A stretch of 25,341 nt of DNA from Asterionellopsis glacialis. Lineage: Eukaryota > Bacillariophyta > Plagiogrammaphyceae > Rhaphoneidales > Asterionellopsidaceae. The translations under genes and the position numbers were made by a program. Positions within the stretch are counted from its first letter, which is position 1. The number at the start of each line of letters is the position of its first letter. The notes beneath the pieces are model-generated. The model worked only from the letters and a program-made list of their open reading frames with translations, made no database searches and was not told the origin of the DNA. Shown piece by piece: positions 1-9,889 of this stretch. The stretch spans positions 7,203-32,543 of the forward strand of contig WKLE02001363.1 of the NCBI GenBank assembly GCA_014885115.2. The letters run 5' to 3'.

Positions 1-96
1 CAAGCTCTCATTGGGTTATACTATTATGCGGCATGTTTTGTTCAATGGGGATTAGGCTTGTCAATTTTATAGAATAAATTGATGCAACTTTCCTGT

Positions 97-1248
97 TTAC
101 CATTCTAGCTCCTTCATCCACGTAGCAAACGATTCCTCACCACCAACACTTTTCCAAATATCGCTTGGTTTATGGCCGCCCTTATCAGGAAGTCCTGCTT
201 TCTTTCGGTCTTCCGCTGACAAACCAGCGCCACCTTCATCAGTGCCTTGACTCATCCATTCAATAACGTAACGATTCTTTCGTTGAGCAGCCTTGTGCAA
301 TGCTGTGTGTCCTTGTTTTTGTGGTGATGCAAAGCAAGTACCTCTCTCCAACAGCATGGTACACAAATTTCTAGTTTGGACTTTTGATTCGCATCGTGTC
401 ATACCCACCCAATGAGCGGCACCACACCCCCACTCGTTGCTACATTGTAAACTGGCTCCATGTTGCAGCAGTAGTCTTACAGCTTCTGGGTGGCCACCGT
501 AGCAAGCCAAATCTAAAATAATTTCCATGCCACCATCATTCAACACGATGAGCAATAATAACAGTTAGAAGAATTTCACTATGTATTAAATGACAATCAA
601 AAAATAAACTACTCCATGTGGAGAAAAAAAAACATAATGTGTTACTTACGGATAGGAGTGGTTCCATCACCAGACACTTCATCAACATTTACAGTTTTGT
701 CGGCTGAAAGCAGATATTTGATACAGTCTAATCTTCCATTGCGTGCGGCATAATGAAGACATGTTTTGCCATCACGTCGACGAATCTTTTTAACATTGGG
801 TCCTTCGTTAGATGTTTGCTTCATGCCACTTTCTCCGTTATTTTCTAATACTTGTGATCGAAGTTGGAAAAGGAATTTCAGACAATCTAAATGACCCTCG
901 CCTGCAGCCCAATGCTCGGCAGTAGAACCGTTGCGGTCACGTGTTTCAAGTAGCTTCCGAATACTTGCCAGATCATCATCTTCAATGCGTTTGTTGATAT
1001 CATCATTGATCTTTTCATTCTTATTCTTAGAACTCATATTGACAAGATCATTCAATGTATCTAGCTTTCCATCTGCAGCGGCTTGTATGAATGGTGGTAA
1101 GCTATCCCGATAAGAGTGAGATTGCTTTCCATTTCGATCGAGCCCCTTTGAGATTATTATCACGGACGACTCCTCTCCATTTTTATTTGAAGACGATAAT
1201 GATGAGTTTTCTACTTGTAGTGTTTCAGAAGTGTTGGCGGCCTGTTGC

Positions 1249-1281
<33 letters not shown>

Positions 1282-1889
1282 CGAGCCTTCTCTTCCAATT
1301 CAGCAGCAATCTTTAATACTTTTTGATCCCATTGCTCTTGTTCTTCTATAGTTGGTTCCCAAGGTGCTAATTGAATGTAATAATTGTTCTCATCTGTTAC
1401 ATCTTGTTGATTATTATTATTCAGTATTGCATCATCACTACTTGCTTTCTTGTTATTGTCGTCGTTGTCGTTATTGTTGTTGTGTTTTTTTCGTTGCTGT
1501 TCAGCACGACGTCGTCGTTGTAATCTTCTCCGTTTCCTTAATTCTGCCTTGCCCGGTTTCCATGGAGTATGTACAGCATGTAAATGAGCAGCAATTCCTC
1601 TCCCTAATGCAAATTTCTTTTTCGATGTTCCTGCACATAAGGGACATGTCGTCCATCCTGTAAGTGCCCCCCGACCAAGAGATTCATTACTTTGTTCCAA
1701 TCTTCCCAATACATCTGCTTTTCGCTTTTTCGAATTATTATTATTATTATTGTGATTCTTCATGGTATCATTATCATTAGTAGTAGCATCGGTGATTGTG
1801 GAAGAAGAATTTGACAAAAGAGATGAAGAAGTTGTCACTACTTTTGTTTCTTCCTGAAACGTAGGATTTAGATGTTCGTGAATTACCAT
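97..1889 (-). CDS. Zinc-finger, polyQ and ankyrin-repeat protein (2 exons)
   Basis: Two exons, 1889-650 and 512-97, make a protein of about 551 aa. The 137-bp intron (649-513) has a GTAAGT donor and a TTTAG acceptor. Joining them restores a perfect ankyrin unit, DGTTPIHLACYGGHPEAV, with the His codon split across the junction, so the model is well supported. The start is the first ATG, at 1889. In order: an Asn/Ser-rich N terminus with a KKRK patch; a C2H2-like finger (C82, C85, H102, H107) followed by a very basic Arg/Lys stretch; Asn-rich low complexity; 13 glutamines (about residues 204-216); then about six ankyrin units from residue 260 to the C terminus. Ankyrin repeats bind proteins, and the finger and basic run suggest a nuclear or nucleic-acid-linked role, but no specific function can be assigned. 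It diverges from NAA35. Confidence 0.85.
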
Positions 1890-2728
1890 TTTTAACAATG
1901 GACTTTTGTTGCATATTCTATGCTTTGTGCTCTCTTGGCGAGCGCTGCGTGTCGTCCTTGGTACCAGTAAATGGTCTTCTTCAGTTTCTGTCTGGTGTTT
2001 GAGTTTGTTTCAAGAAAGCTAAAAAATATCGTACCAAGGGTTTACTTTTGTCTTTTTTTGTTCTGTTTGTTTTCGATGGTCCGCAAGAGATGGTCCGCAA
2101 GACACAGCACGAGTTTGGACACTCTCTACTCTCCAGAGAGAAAAAATCGGCGGAGGGAGTTGTGGATATGGGGGGGACTGACGGTAGATTTTGAGGGGGG
2201 GTCACATGACCTGTCCTTTGTCAGGTCCTAATATTTATTTAGAGATATTAAAATAAGTCCTATAATACCATTAAGTTTTCCGAAATTATGAATAAAAAAA
2301 TGCGGAAAAGACTAACCGGCGCATTATATAGTACCAGGTAGTCAGTATCGAGGTGAGAGACTTCAAGGATGTCCATACCACTACATTTAAAATATTATAT
2401 GGCGTTCTCGTAGTTTACATAATAAATATATACTGGTCATACATATAAATAGACGAACAAATCACACGTCCAGATCATAAGTTCATACCAGTCAGTACCA
2501 GTGCTTGTAGAATGCTAGGAATATATGGGACAGAATTTTCGACTGACATTCGAAAGACGAAGTTGAGGCAGGCACCCTGCTTTTCATGATAGAGCAAACC
2601 TTCCCACAACATATCTTACACAGTAAACAGTAACAAACAACGCACCCACACCACCCAACCAAAGCTCCTGACTCTGCGGCACCGACAACAACAAAGGCAA
2701 AGGGCACCTGCGGCGAGCCGGTGCCACG
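1890..2728. promoter_or_regulatory. Divergent intergenic region, ankyrin gene / NAA35
   Basis: An 839-bp gap between divergent start codons, so it must hold both promoters. It contains two runs of seven G (2170-2176 and 2195-2201), an ACTCTCTACTCT word followed by AGAGAG (2121-2140) that recurs upstream of RRN3, and an AT-rich part around 2230-2300. The small open frames here (for example about 1981-2231 on both strands) have no protein-like character. No RNA gene was recognised. Confidence 0.5.
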
Positions 2729-5270
2729 ATGGACAAGAAAGATGACTATATTGAGAATGAGAATTTATCATCTTCGAATTTAGTTGATATTACGTCAATT
2801 GTGGAAGCATGTGCGTCATCTTTATCTGTAAAGGATCCATTTTTGTGTAATGAAGAAACCTTTAATTTACATGATTCAATGGCAGCATTAGAATTGATGG
2901 ATCGGAAATTGGATTGTTGTGAAATACCTAGATCTGCATATGACAGGAGTAAAAAGAAAATTGGTGGAAATAGCAAAGACGGAAAAGAAGAAGAGGAAAA
3001 TGAATTTGTACCACCTCGGCCACCACCATCAAGTTTGAATGAGTTACCATGGCACGACTTGACTTTGAAAGACACAAAGTATATCGCATTGGAAATCCTT
3101 GCAAGATTAGAATCCATGTTAAATGGTGCATCCGTTTGTGAAAGTACATTTACGTGTTTGTATGCGCATGAACCAGTATTGAAAGAAATTTATATGCAAT
3201 TTCAGCCACCTCCTCTTGCGAATCAAATAACAGAAAAAATGGCAGCTCTTTTATCTCCCTCCACTGACCAACCAACATCGTCCTCGGGTGGGACTCTTGC
3301 ACAACGAGCAGTGTATGCATCCGTTCTAGGACTTGTGGCTATCTCTCATATGGTACAAAACATTGCCTTTAATGCGGATATATATGAAGAAGAGGATTTC
3401 TCGATTAATACTCATGGACTCATGGACTTTTTTGGAGAAGATGGTGATTTGGCAGAAACTGAAGGTGTTCTTCATCGTACTGTAAAGGAACTCCTTATTG
3501 AGGAAGATGAAGAAGATGATGATGAAAGTCAAGATACACGAGTTATATTGCTAGTTCTAGAATTTCAGCGTGCCTTCCTTAGGGTGTGTATATCTATGGT
3601 AAGTTGGTGTATTTCGTTTTGAGGTAACTTTGTGTTGCAGTGGTGTGCCAAACTTTGCAACGTTGTTCTTGTAGTATGAAGCACTCTCAGTCATGATATG
3701 CGTTTGAATCGTACAGGCCAAACTTTCCGCTACAACGGTTAGTCGCGTAGCTGAGGAAACAAAAGTAGTGATTAATTCCGGAGTCCAAAGTTTGGAACAA
3801 TTGCAAACCATATTGAAAGATGAAAAAGAAGATGAGGAGAAGGAAGTTTTATTACACAAGGTATTTGACCTATACGTAAATCGCCCACTTGTTGGGAATG
3901 CTCCAATAAGGAAAGTTGTATTTCGTCAACCAAAGGAAGCTATCCCAATTTTATCGAAAGTTCTCTCCGAAGTTGATTGGGCTGTATGCGAATTGTTGCT
4001 ACAAGGAACAACGCTATCAAGGATTCGACGTATGTTAAATCGGGTTTCGGTGTCATCCGTCAATATTTTAAGTCGGTCGCTTATAGTTCTTAACCTATAC
4101 TTTGATGACAGATTGCTTGGGCAGCATTTGCTGATGGGCTTGATTGCCAAGGATATGCAACAATGGGCGGGTGTACCAAGCGATCTCACCGAAGGAACAT
4201 TTGGACGGCCTTTCCTGGGTCGCTTGGCTAAGCCAACATATGACACTTTGAAATTTCTTGTTTTGAATCGCAATCGTCAATGCGCCTACATGGAGACAGT
4301 CATGTTGAAGGAATGGTCAAACTTGCAAAATGAAGCAAAGGTAGTTGATATAAAACATCGACAAGAATATCCTGACGGTCTCTTGGGAGAGAACCCATTA
4401 CCTCCTTTTTTTACACAATATACCTTTCTCTTGACGGTATGGCTCATGGAACACTACGTCGGTCTTGGTATTGAACTTGAATTATTTTACGGACAATACG
4501 AACTTTCGATTGCGTATTGGTATCGGGATTACCTGTTGTCATCTCTCCTCAACACGTTGACAAGAATGCGTGGAACAAAGATGGCTGACAAAGTTGCAAA
4601 GGCTTCCCCTACTAAAAAGGGTAAGAAGAAAGGTGGACCAAAGAAAAAGACTCCAGTTGCTAGTTCTCTCATTACACCGGAAGATTTAGAATACGATTTG
4701 GAATTTTTATTGATACAAATTAAGCGAAACATGTGCCGAGGAATCGTTCGGGTAAGTTCTTACTTTTGGTGTGGCAAGTGTGTGAAATTGCATGAAATGA
4801 TGACAACATTATCTTACGACAAATTATTGGTCTTGCTCGGACAGTTCATTGCAGCACTCAATCAAGCAGGAGCTTTGACTGTGGAAAAATATGTATTTAC
4901 TTCACATGAGCGAAGGTTCGAAAAACGCTTCGAAGCCTTTGGTGCAGTGTCACAGCCACCATCTCTTACCTATGATGATTTTCTCCAAGGTTCCAATTTT
5001 TCATCAGTAAGTCGAGAGGACTTGCTAGCTTCCGTAACAGAAAGCTTCAAAAGTAGTAAATCTGATGTGGACAAATTGATGAAACAAATGGATTCGGTAG
5101 AAGCTAAGTTTCTACCAATAAAAGAGTCCGAGCTGCGGAATCTTGTAAAGGTGTGTGTTGGTAACTCTGTGTTTGCGCAAAAGCTTTTGCAAACAAAGGA
5201 AGGCGAATGCGGGAAAGTGGAGTTCGATTTGGAAACTCATAAACAGTTTTGTGCAATCAAAATCAAATAA
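2729..5270 (+). CDS. NAA35: N-alpha-acetyltransferase 35, NatC auxiliary subunit (MAK10 homologue)
   Basis: NAA35/Mak10 is the large scaffold subunit of NatC, which acetylates N-terminal Met followed by hydrophobic residues on nascent chains in the cytosol. The N terminus has the family signature HDSMAALELMDRKLD (about residues 47-61). Mid-protein there are RLAKPTYDTLKFLVLNRNRQ and ELSIAYWYRDYLLSSLLN, and the C terminus ends in the typical VEFDLETHKQF block. The first intron is 3599-3716 (GTAAGT donor, TACAG acceptor, phase 0), and the open frame after it continues to TAA at 5268-5270. A second intron is likely at 4752-4844: GTAAGT to ACAG, 93 bp, phase 0, no in-frame stop. Removing it joins MCRGIVR to FIAALNQAG, which fits the family better than the 31 extra residues. 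Length is about 776 aa spliced, 807 aa if retained. It converges on the ferredoxin-like gene. Confidence 0.93.
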
Positions 5271-5439
5271 TGTACACTTTGCTAAAAATAGGATAAGAGT
5301 GTCAACATTCCTTTCTCTAAATTATTCCCACCGATTACAGTTATTCTTTTCCCAAGCATTCCTCGGTGCTACATTCAGTAGATATCTTCTCAGTTCAAGT
5401 GAGTTAAGAGGTAGTATACACATGAGACGAGTTCTTCAT

Positions 5440-5847
5440 CTAAGGAGTTTGAATATTACATTTCCCCTTTGGGATAGTTGCCTGGCATGCCAAGGCCTTG
5501 CGGCCGTTGACCTTGATTGCGCAAGTTCCACATTCTCCGTTTTGGCAGTTGTACGATATTTTGACACGAGCGGCATTGGCAACAACACTGACTTTCTGTC
5601 CAACAATTGCTTTGACAGGCTTTCCATTCACCGTGACGCTCTCGTTATAATCAGGACCTCCAGACAAGCCGGCATTTTGAGCCTTTCCAAGGTTGTCATC
5701 GTTTGCAAACGCTTTTTTCAAACCACCGAACATTCCGAGCTCAGTGGACGAACGTTCGGTAGGCGTGACGACACCAAAAGCAGAAATGGATGTGGCCAAA
5801 ACGCACAAGTATACAGATAAAAGTGATAAACGAAGAATAGACGGCAT
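5440..5847 (-). CDS. Plastid-directed stand-alone [2Fe-2S] ferredoxin-like protein
   Basis: A single-exon protein of 135 aa. The first 23 residues are a signal peptide ending in SISAFG, the ASAF-type site of diatom plastid preproteins, followed by a Ser/Thr-rich transit segment. A short GLKKAFANDDNLGK region (residues 42-55) precedes a beta-grasp-like domain with NGKPVKAIVGQ. The cluster ligands are C101, C106, C109 and C121 (C-x4-C-x2-C-x11-C), with an extra C130. Plant-type photosynthetic ferredoxins have about 29 residues before the fourth Cys; an x11 spacing is instead typical of SdhB/FrdB and of the CoxS-type subunits of molybdenum hydroxylases. An electron-transfer role in the plastid is therefore inferred, but its partner is unknown and it should not be called PetF. 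It converges on NAA35, with about 170 bp between the stop codons. Confidence 0.85.
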   Translation of the reverse strand: MPSILRLSLLSVYLCVLATSISAFGVVTPTERSSTELGMFGGLKKAFANDDNLGKAQNAGLSGGPDYNESVTVNGKPVKAIVGQKVSVVANAARVKISYNCQNGECGTCAIKVNGRKALACQATIPKGKCNIQTP

Positions 5848-6439
5848 GATTAAAGGAACTTCGTGGTTGATGTATTAAGCAAGAAAATATGAAACGAAAT
5901 GAACAACAGAGTAGTACTTGCGTATTTGTTATTCGTATGAGACAGTTGTGATGAGTGACATGTCTAGTGACTAGGACTCTAGTCTCTAGGAACTAGTGAC
6001 ACAGAGATGACACAGGCGTAGGCAACAAGTGAGAAAGCGAAAAACCTTCTTGGGGAGAAAGAAAAACGTCATCCATTACGAGTATGTATGATTCATCGTC
6101 CGTCCTCTCGCTCACCTCGTCCCCCCGGTTAACCGCACCGGGTTGAGCGTGACAGACAAGAAAGCGCGGTCGCGCAGGGGAAATGAGATGGCACAAGGGA
6201 TAAAGACGTTGAAGATCCCATGTAAAAAGAGATGGCCACCAAAACAACATTTGCAGATCACAATAACGCTTGATGACAAGAGACGTCTGTCAAACAATCG
6301 CCCATTTACTTGAAATCTGGAGAAACTTGATAGCTATCCAAAATCCCACTGACTGTTGAAAGAATAAAATCCAATTATCCATTTAAAAATGACCTATTGA
6401 GGTGAAAGTCTAAATACAGTATCGACAATTAGAATAGCA
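5848..6439. other. Intergenic region upstream of the ferredoxin-like gene
   Basis: 592 bp between the start of the ferredoxin-like gene and the stop of the FSH1-type hydrolase, both on the minus strand. It should contain the ferredoxin promoter and the hydrolase 3' end. Five CTAG tetranucleotides at 7-8 bp spacing lie at 5964-5996. A minus-strand open frame at 5993-6250 has no recognisable protein features and is not called. Confidence 0.4.
5964..5996. repeat. Phased CTAG array (five copies)
   Basis: CTAG starts at 5964, 5971, 5979, 5986 and 5993, that is every 7-8 bp, and the flanking bases repeat partly (CTAGTGAC occurs at both ends). It lies about 115-150 bp upstream of the ferredoxin-like start codon. 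Function unknown; a clustered factor-binding site is one option, chance microrepeat growth another. Confidence 0.5.
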
Positions 6440-7371
6440 CTACTTTGGCTTTTGATCAATGATTTTATCGAGGAAAGCTACCATGACTGCCGAGTCTGCG
6501 CTTTTTTTAGGAATAGTGTGACCTTTTTCGTGCCAAAATAGTTCACCAGCTAAAAATGCTTTTGCCAAGTCAAGACTCTTTTCTGGATCAACCTTAGTGT
6601 CTTGTTTCCCAATGACATGTAGAGCTGGTATGCTAATTTTCTCCATATTTCCTCGCGGGTATTGCAGTTCTGTGTCTTTAGAATAGTACGCTCCAAAGGC
6701 CCCAATGAGAATGGCACAGTTTATGCTTGTGAATACAGACGGAATCTGGTCAATATTGTCAGATGTATCTTCAGATAATGATGCTAGTGCCGAAAGAATG
6801 TGTACAAACGATGCTCCTTGGGAAAAACCTAGTATAGCAATCATCTCGTTCGGATTATTTGCAATGACAACATCTAATACTCTTTCCACATATTTCAAGG
6901 ACTCATTCAAGCCAATTAAGCGCACAGGATCCCGAGATTGAGATAAGCTTGTGTCAGTTGGATCTTTCTCCGAATAGACGAACCATGCTTTCGCATTTTT
7001 TCTTTCGCCTCGTACAACCTGCATTGAAACACCATCAATCTCTATTGTACTTTTCGACGGAAGGATATGAGGTGCTTCCAAGAATATACAATCATAACCG
7101 GCTTTGTTGAATTTTCTATATTTGACGGGGCGGGGGGTGCGAAATGTCCACCAGAACAGAAGAGACTATATGAGCTAGCATTCAGTCATTTTAGACAATA
7201 TTTTCAAAACAGGATATAACTGACTTACTTTGTTAGATTTTTCGTTTTAAACTGCATGACAGAAGCATTTTGTGCCCAACCATGAATCATGAGAATGGAG
7301 CCTTTTTTATGTTCTGAAATCGAACATAATTTTCGAATGACGCCAAAAGGAAAATCTTCGGCGGAATTCAT
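6440..7371 (-). CDS. FSH1/OVCA2-type serine hydrolase (2 exons)
   Basis: An alpha/beta hydrolase of the FSH family (yeast FSH1, human OVCA2), cytosolic esterases acting on acyl or carboxyl esters. Exon 1 is 7371-7229 and exon 2 is 7115-6440; the 113-bp intron 7228-7116 has a GTAAGT donor and an ATATAG acceptor. The splice restores KNLTKKFNKAGYDCIFLEAP, the expected first strand-helix unit, giving 272 aa. Exon 1 has the oxyanion-region motif MIHGWAQNA (residues 28-36). The nucleophile elbow is GFSQG with Ser147, and the triad is completed by Asp220 (GKQDTKVDP) and His247 (EKGHTIP). All catalytic residues are present, so it should be active. No targeting signal is seen. The intron has an unusual C-rich tract close to the acceptor. 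It diverges from the ZIP transporter. Confidence 0.92.
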
Positions 7372-8208
7372 ACTTTTATTTATTTAAAAATGTGACATAG
7401 CACCATGAACGCAATTGGTAATCAAATCAAATAGGAGAAATATCAAAGCGAGGGTGAATCTATAAGATCGTCGTTGGTGGCTCCGAGTGTTTTTCTCTCG
7501 TTGACGGAAAAAAAACATCGAGAAGAACAGGAAGACTTCGTTTGATGTTGTTTGTTGTTTGTCAAGTTTGAAAGTTTGTCGACCACGTTGGCGGGAACTC
7601 GTGCACTCGCGCGCACTCACTCCATGGAACACTCCTCACTCCTCTACAGTATATTGCACAGTACCCGCCATCAAACCACAGGCAAACCTGATTGCTGACG
7701 TCTGCCAGCTGTAGGACCTAATTGGTGCCATACTACGTTGCGTCGAAGTACGACAAACACGAGGAACGGACTTCTCCGCAGCCGTTGACAATCAGGCCCA
7801 AGTAAGTACGTCTTTCCTCGCTCGTTCGTTTTACTCGGTTCACACGTTGCACCCACGCCACAACGAGAGCGAGACCGACTAACAGCCATCAAAGACGAAG
7901 AACACAACGCAAGGGGGCCTCTGTTTTGGAATCTGGAACACACGCAAGTTATCTTTAACGACTTCAAGTAAAGCGAGTTCGAGGCAATCATAAACGAAGA
8001 CTAAGTTTTCATTTGAGAAGTTAAACTCGTAAAAAAATCCTGGTGGAGATTCAGTGAAATAGGAGTGAAGTCGTTATCACTTTTAGCTGACTGTGGACTG
8101 TTCATTTCCAAAATATTGCCTTGAATTTTCATCCTTTGATTGTGTCAAGCAAGTGATCAGTAGCTACTTTTTGATTTAAAAGTTTTGGGAATCATCGAAC
8201 AATTAAAA
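7372..8208. promoter_or_regulatory. Divergent intergenic region, FSH1-type hydrolase / ZIP transporter
   Basis: 837 bp between divergent start codons, so it contains both promoters and 5' leaders. Visible elements are an E2F-like word TTGGCGGGAA (7588-7597), a CRE-like TGACGTC (7696-7702) and a pyrimidine-rich ACTCCTCACTCCTC stretch near 7629-7642. The open frames here (for example 7671-7991 minus) look like chance frames in promoter DNA. Confidence 0.45.
7588..7597 (+). promoter_or_regulatory. E2F/DP-like site TTGGCGGGAA
   Basis: The ten bases match the classical E2F consensus core (GGCGGGAA). The site lies in the divergent promoter, about 220 bp upstream of the hydrolase ATG and 610 bp upstream of the ZIP ATG. 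E2F factors are conserved in stramenopiles, but a single short match can occur by chance. Confidence 0.25.
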
Positions 8209-9293
8209 ATGGTTGAAACCAGACAGCAAAGAGCGGCCAAAGAAAAGGAAAAGGCTGCTACCGACAATAAAGAACAAACCAAGGATGTTACCCCAGAAGT
8301 TATTCGAACCCCAAAACGAGTTATTGTCGCAGCTATTCTGCTTCTTGTCTTCAGTTATGTAACAATGCCAGATCCTCTTCAACCAGTAGGCAAGCCCTCT
8401 GTCCAACATGTATGGTATTATGGCTGGATAACAGCTCTGAGTACTGGACTTGGTGTTCTTCCATTGGTCATTATTCCGGATCTTGATAAATTTTGGGTTG
8501 GTGTTTCGAATGGTACGTGACTTTTTGCATGGATAATTCACTGCATTTTATTGCACATTATTTTTCTTTTCAAATTTGCTCATACAAATATGTATCAACT
8601 CTTTATCTGGAATGACTTATGGACATTTTTCTTGTAGCAATTGCCGCGGGAATGATGGTGGCAGCTAGTTACTCTTTGTTTATGGAAGGATATACGTTTG
8701 ATGAACCTGACGACATTTCAGATATTTCAAGTGGGATGAGAACTGTAATTGGAGCTGTTTTAGGGCTTGTTTTCATTCTATCCACGAAAAAATTCTTGGA
8801 AGAACATGAGGAATACACTGTAAATGGTCTAGGTGGCGCTGATGCTCGAAGAGCTTTGTTAATCTTTTTTGTCATGACGCTCCATTCATTTTCAGAGGGC
8901 GTCGGTATTGGTGTTAGCTTTGGTGGTTCCAATGGTCACGAGTTGGGCGTATTCATATCGGCAAGTCTTGCGGTTCACAATATTCCCGAGGGACTTGCCA
9001 TTGCTGTGGTGTTGCTGCCACAGAAGAATGCCAAGCTAACAGCAGCATTATGGGCAATCCTGACAAGTATTCCTCAACCCATAATGGCAGTTCCTGCATA
9101 TTTGTTTGTACATTACTTTATCCCTATCCTTCCAGTTGGTTTAGGATTTGCGGGTGGTGCGATGGCATGGGTGGCATTATTTGAGCTTTTAGGGGAAGCT
9201 TATGAAGACACAGACATGACTACTACCGGCATAATTTCTACTCTTTCCCTGGCAGGGATGCTTTGGTTGCAAGGAGTAATAGACGACCGCTAA
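8209..9293 (+). CDS. ZIP-family zinc/metal transporter (2 exons)
   Basis: A membrane permease that moves Zn2+ or related divalent metals into the cytosol from outside or from an organelle. Exons are 8209-8512 and 8638-9293; the 125-bp intron has a GTACGT donor and a TTGTAG acceptor (phase 1) and joins VGVSN to AIAAGMM. Length is 319 aa. A charged N terminus (Lys/Glu-rich, residues 1-35) is followed by about eight membrane segments. The metal-site helices are intact: HSFSEG at 184-189 (TM4) and HNIPEG at 215-220 (TM5). The pair of HxxxEG motifs and the absence of a long His-rich loop place it with ZupT/GufA/ZTP29-like ZIPs, not the IRT/LIV-1 type. The ATG at 8209 is the first in-frame Met. It converges on FIS1. 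Confidence 0.92.
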
Positions 9294-9889
9294 GGTTCGA
9301 TCAATTTAGTATGTAAGCCATCTGTGTAAACCACTGTAGCATCGTAGAAAGAGAAATTGTAAAACAAAATATTTCAAGCTATTCCTTTCTTGATGCTGGC
9401 AGTGTTGTGTCTTACGCCATGATGTATTATTTACAACCGAGAAGTCCTCACATTTATAAAGCGCCACAATAACATCAAATAACATACAATATATTGATAC
9501 TATATAATGAACTCTACTGGAATAAGATGAAAATTATCTTGACTTTTTTGTATCCACAACAATATTTTCTAAAGTAGGAGTTATGATTATTCTGTTACGC
9601 AGAGCCAAGTGATGACTCCAACAGGGCGCTTATTAAAATGGACGAAGAAGACGAAACTCTTCCTAATAGAAAGAAAACATTAGTGTGTATTATTGAAGAA
9701 AACAGTAACGAGAATAAAGGCATTTCATCTATTTTTATCTTGTTCTCAAAAAAGGCACCGATACTCTCCGAAGATGCTAAAAAACCGCATACTTGTCTAG
9801 ATGACTATGTGTACGGTACAACACGACTAGACGACACATCGTGTGCGACACTTTCAGAATGAAATGTCTCTATAATAATGATTTTCTAA
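9294..9889. other. Convergent intergenic region, ZIP / FIS1 3' ends
   Basis: 596 bp between two stop codons, AT-rich, presumably two 3' UTRs. A plus-strand open frame at 9638-9862 (74 codons, acidic start MDEEDETLPN) has no recognisable domain and is likely chance. No RNA gene or repeat was seen. Confidence 0.4.

Noticed and set aside
1091..1663. Plus-strand open frames with long Val or Cys/Tyr runs
   Set aside because: They are antisense translations of the polyQ and Asn-rich tracts of the ankyrin gene.
5155..5820. Long plus-strand frame of 221 codons
   Set aside because: It overlaps the NAA35 C terminus in another frame and runs antisense through the ferredoxin-like gene, whose cysteine motif is clear.
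9290..9310. GGTTCGATC resembling a tRNA T-loop
   Set aside because: No acceptor stem or anticodon arm around it; no tRNA was found elsewhere either.
9638..9862. Plus-strand open frame of 74 codons starting MDEEDETLPN
   Set aside because: Lies between two convergent 3' ends, shows no domain, and composition matches the surrounding UTR-like DNA.
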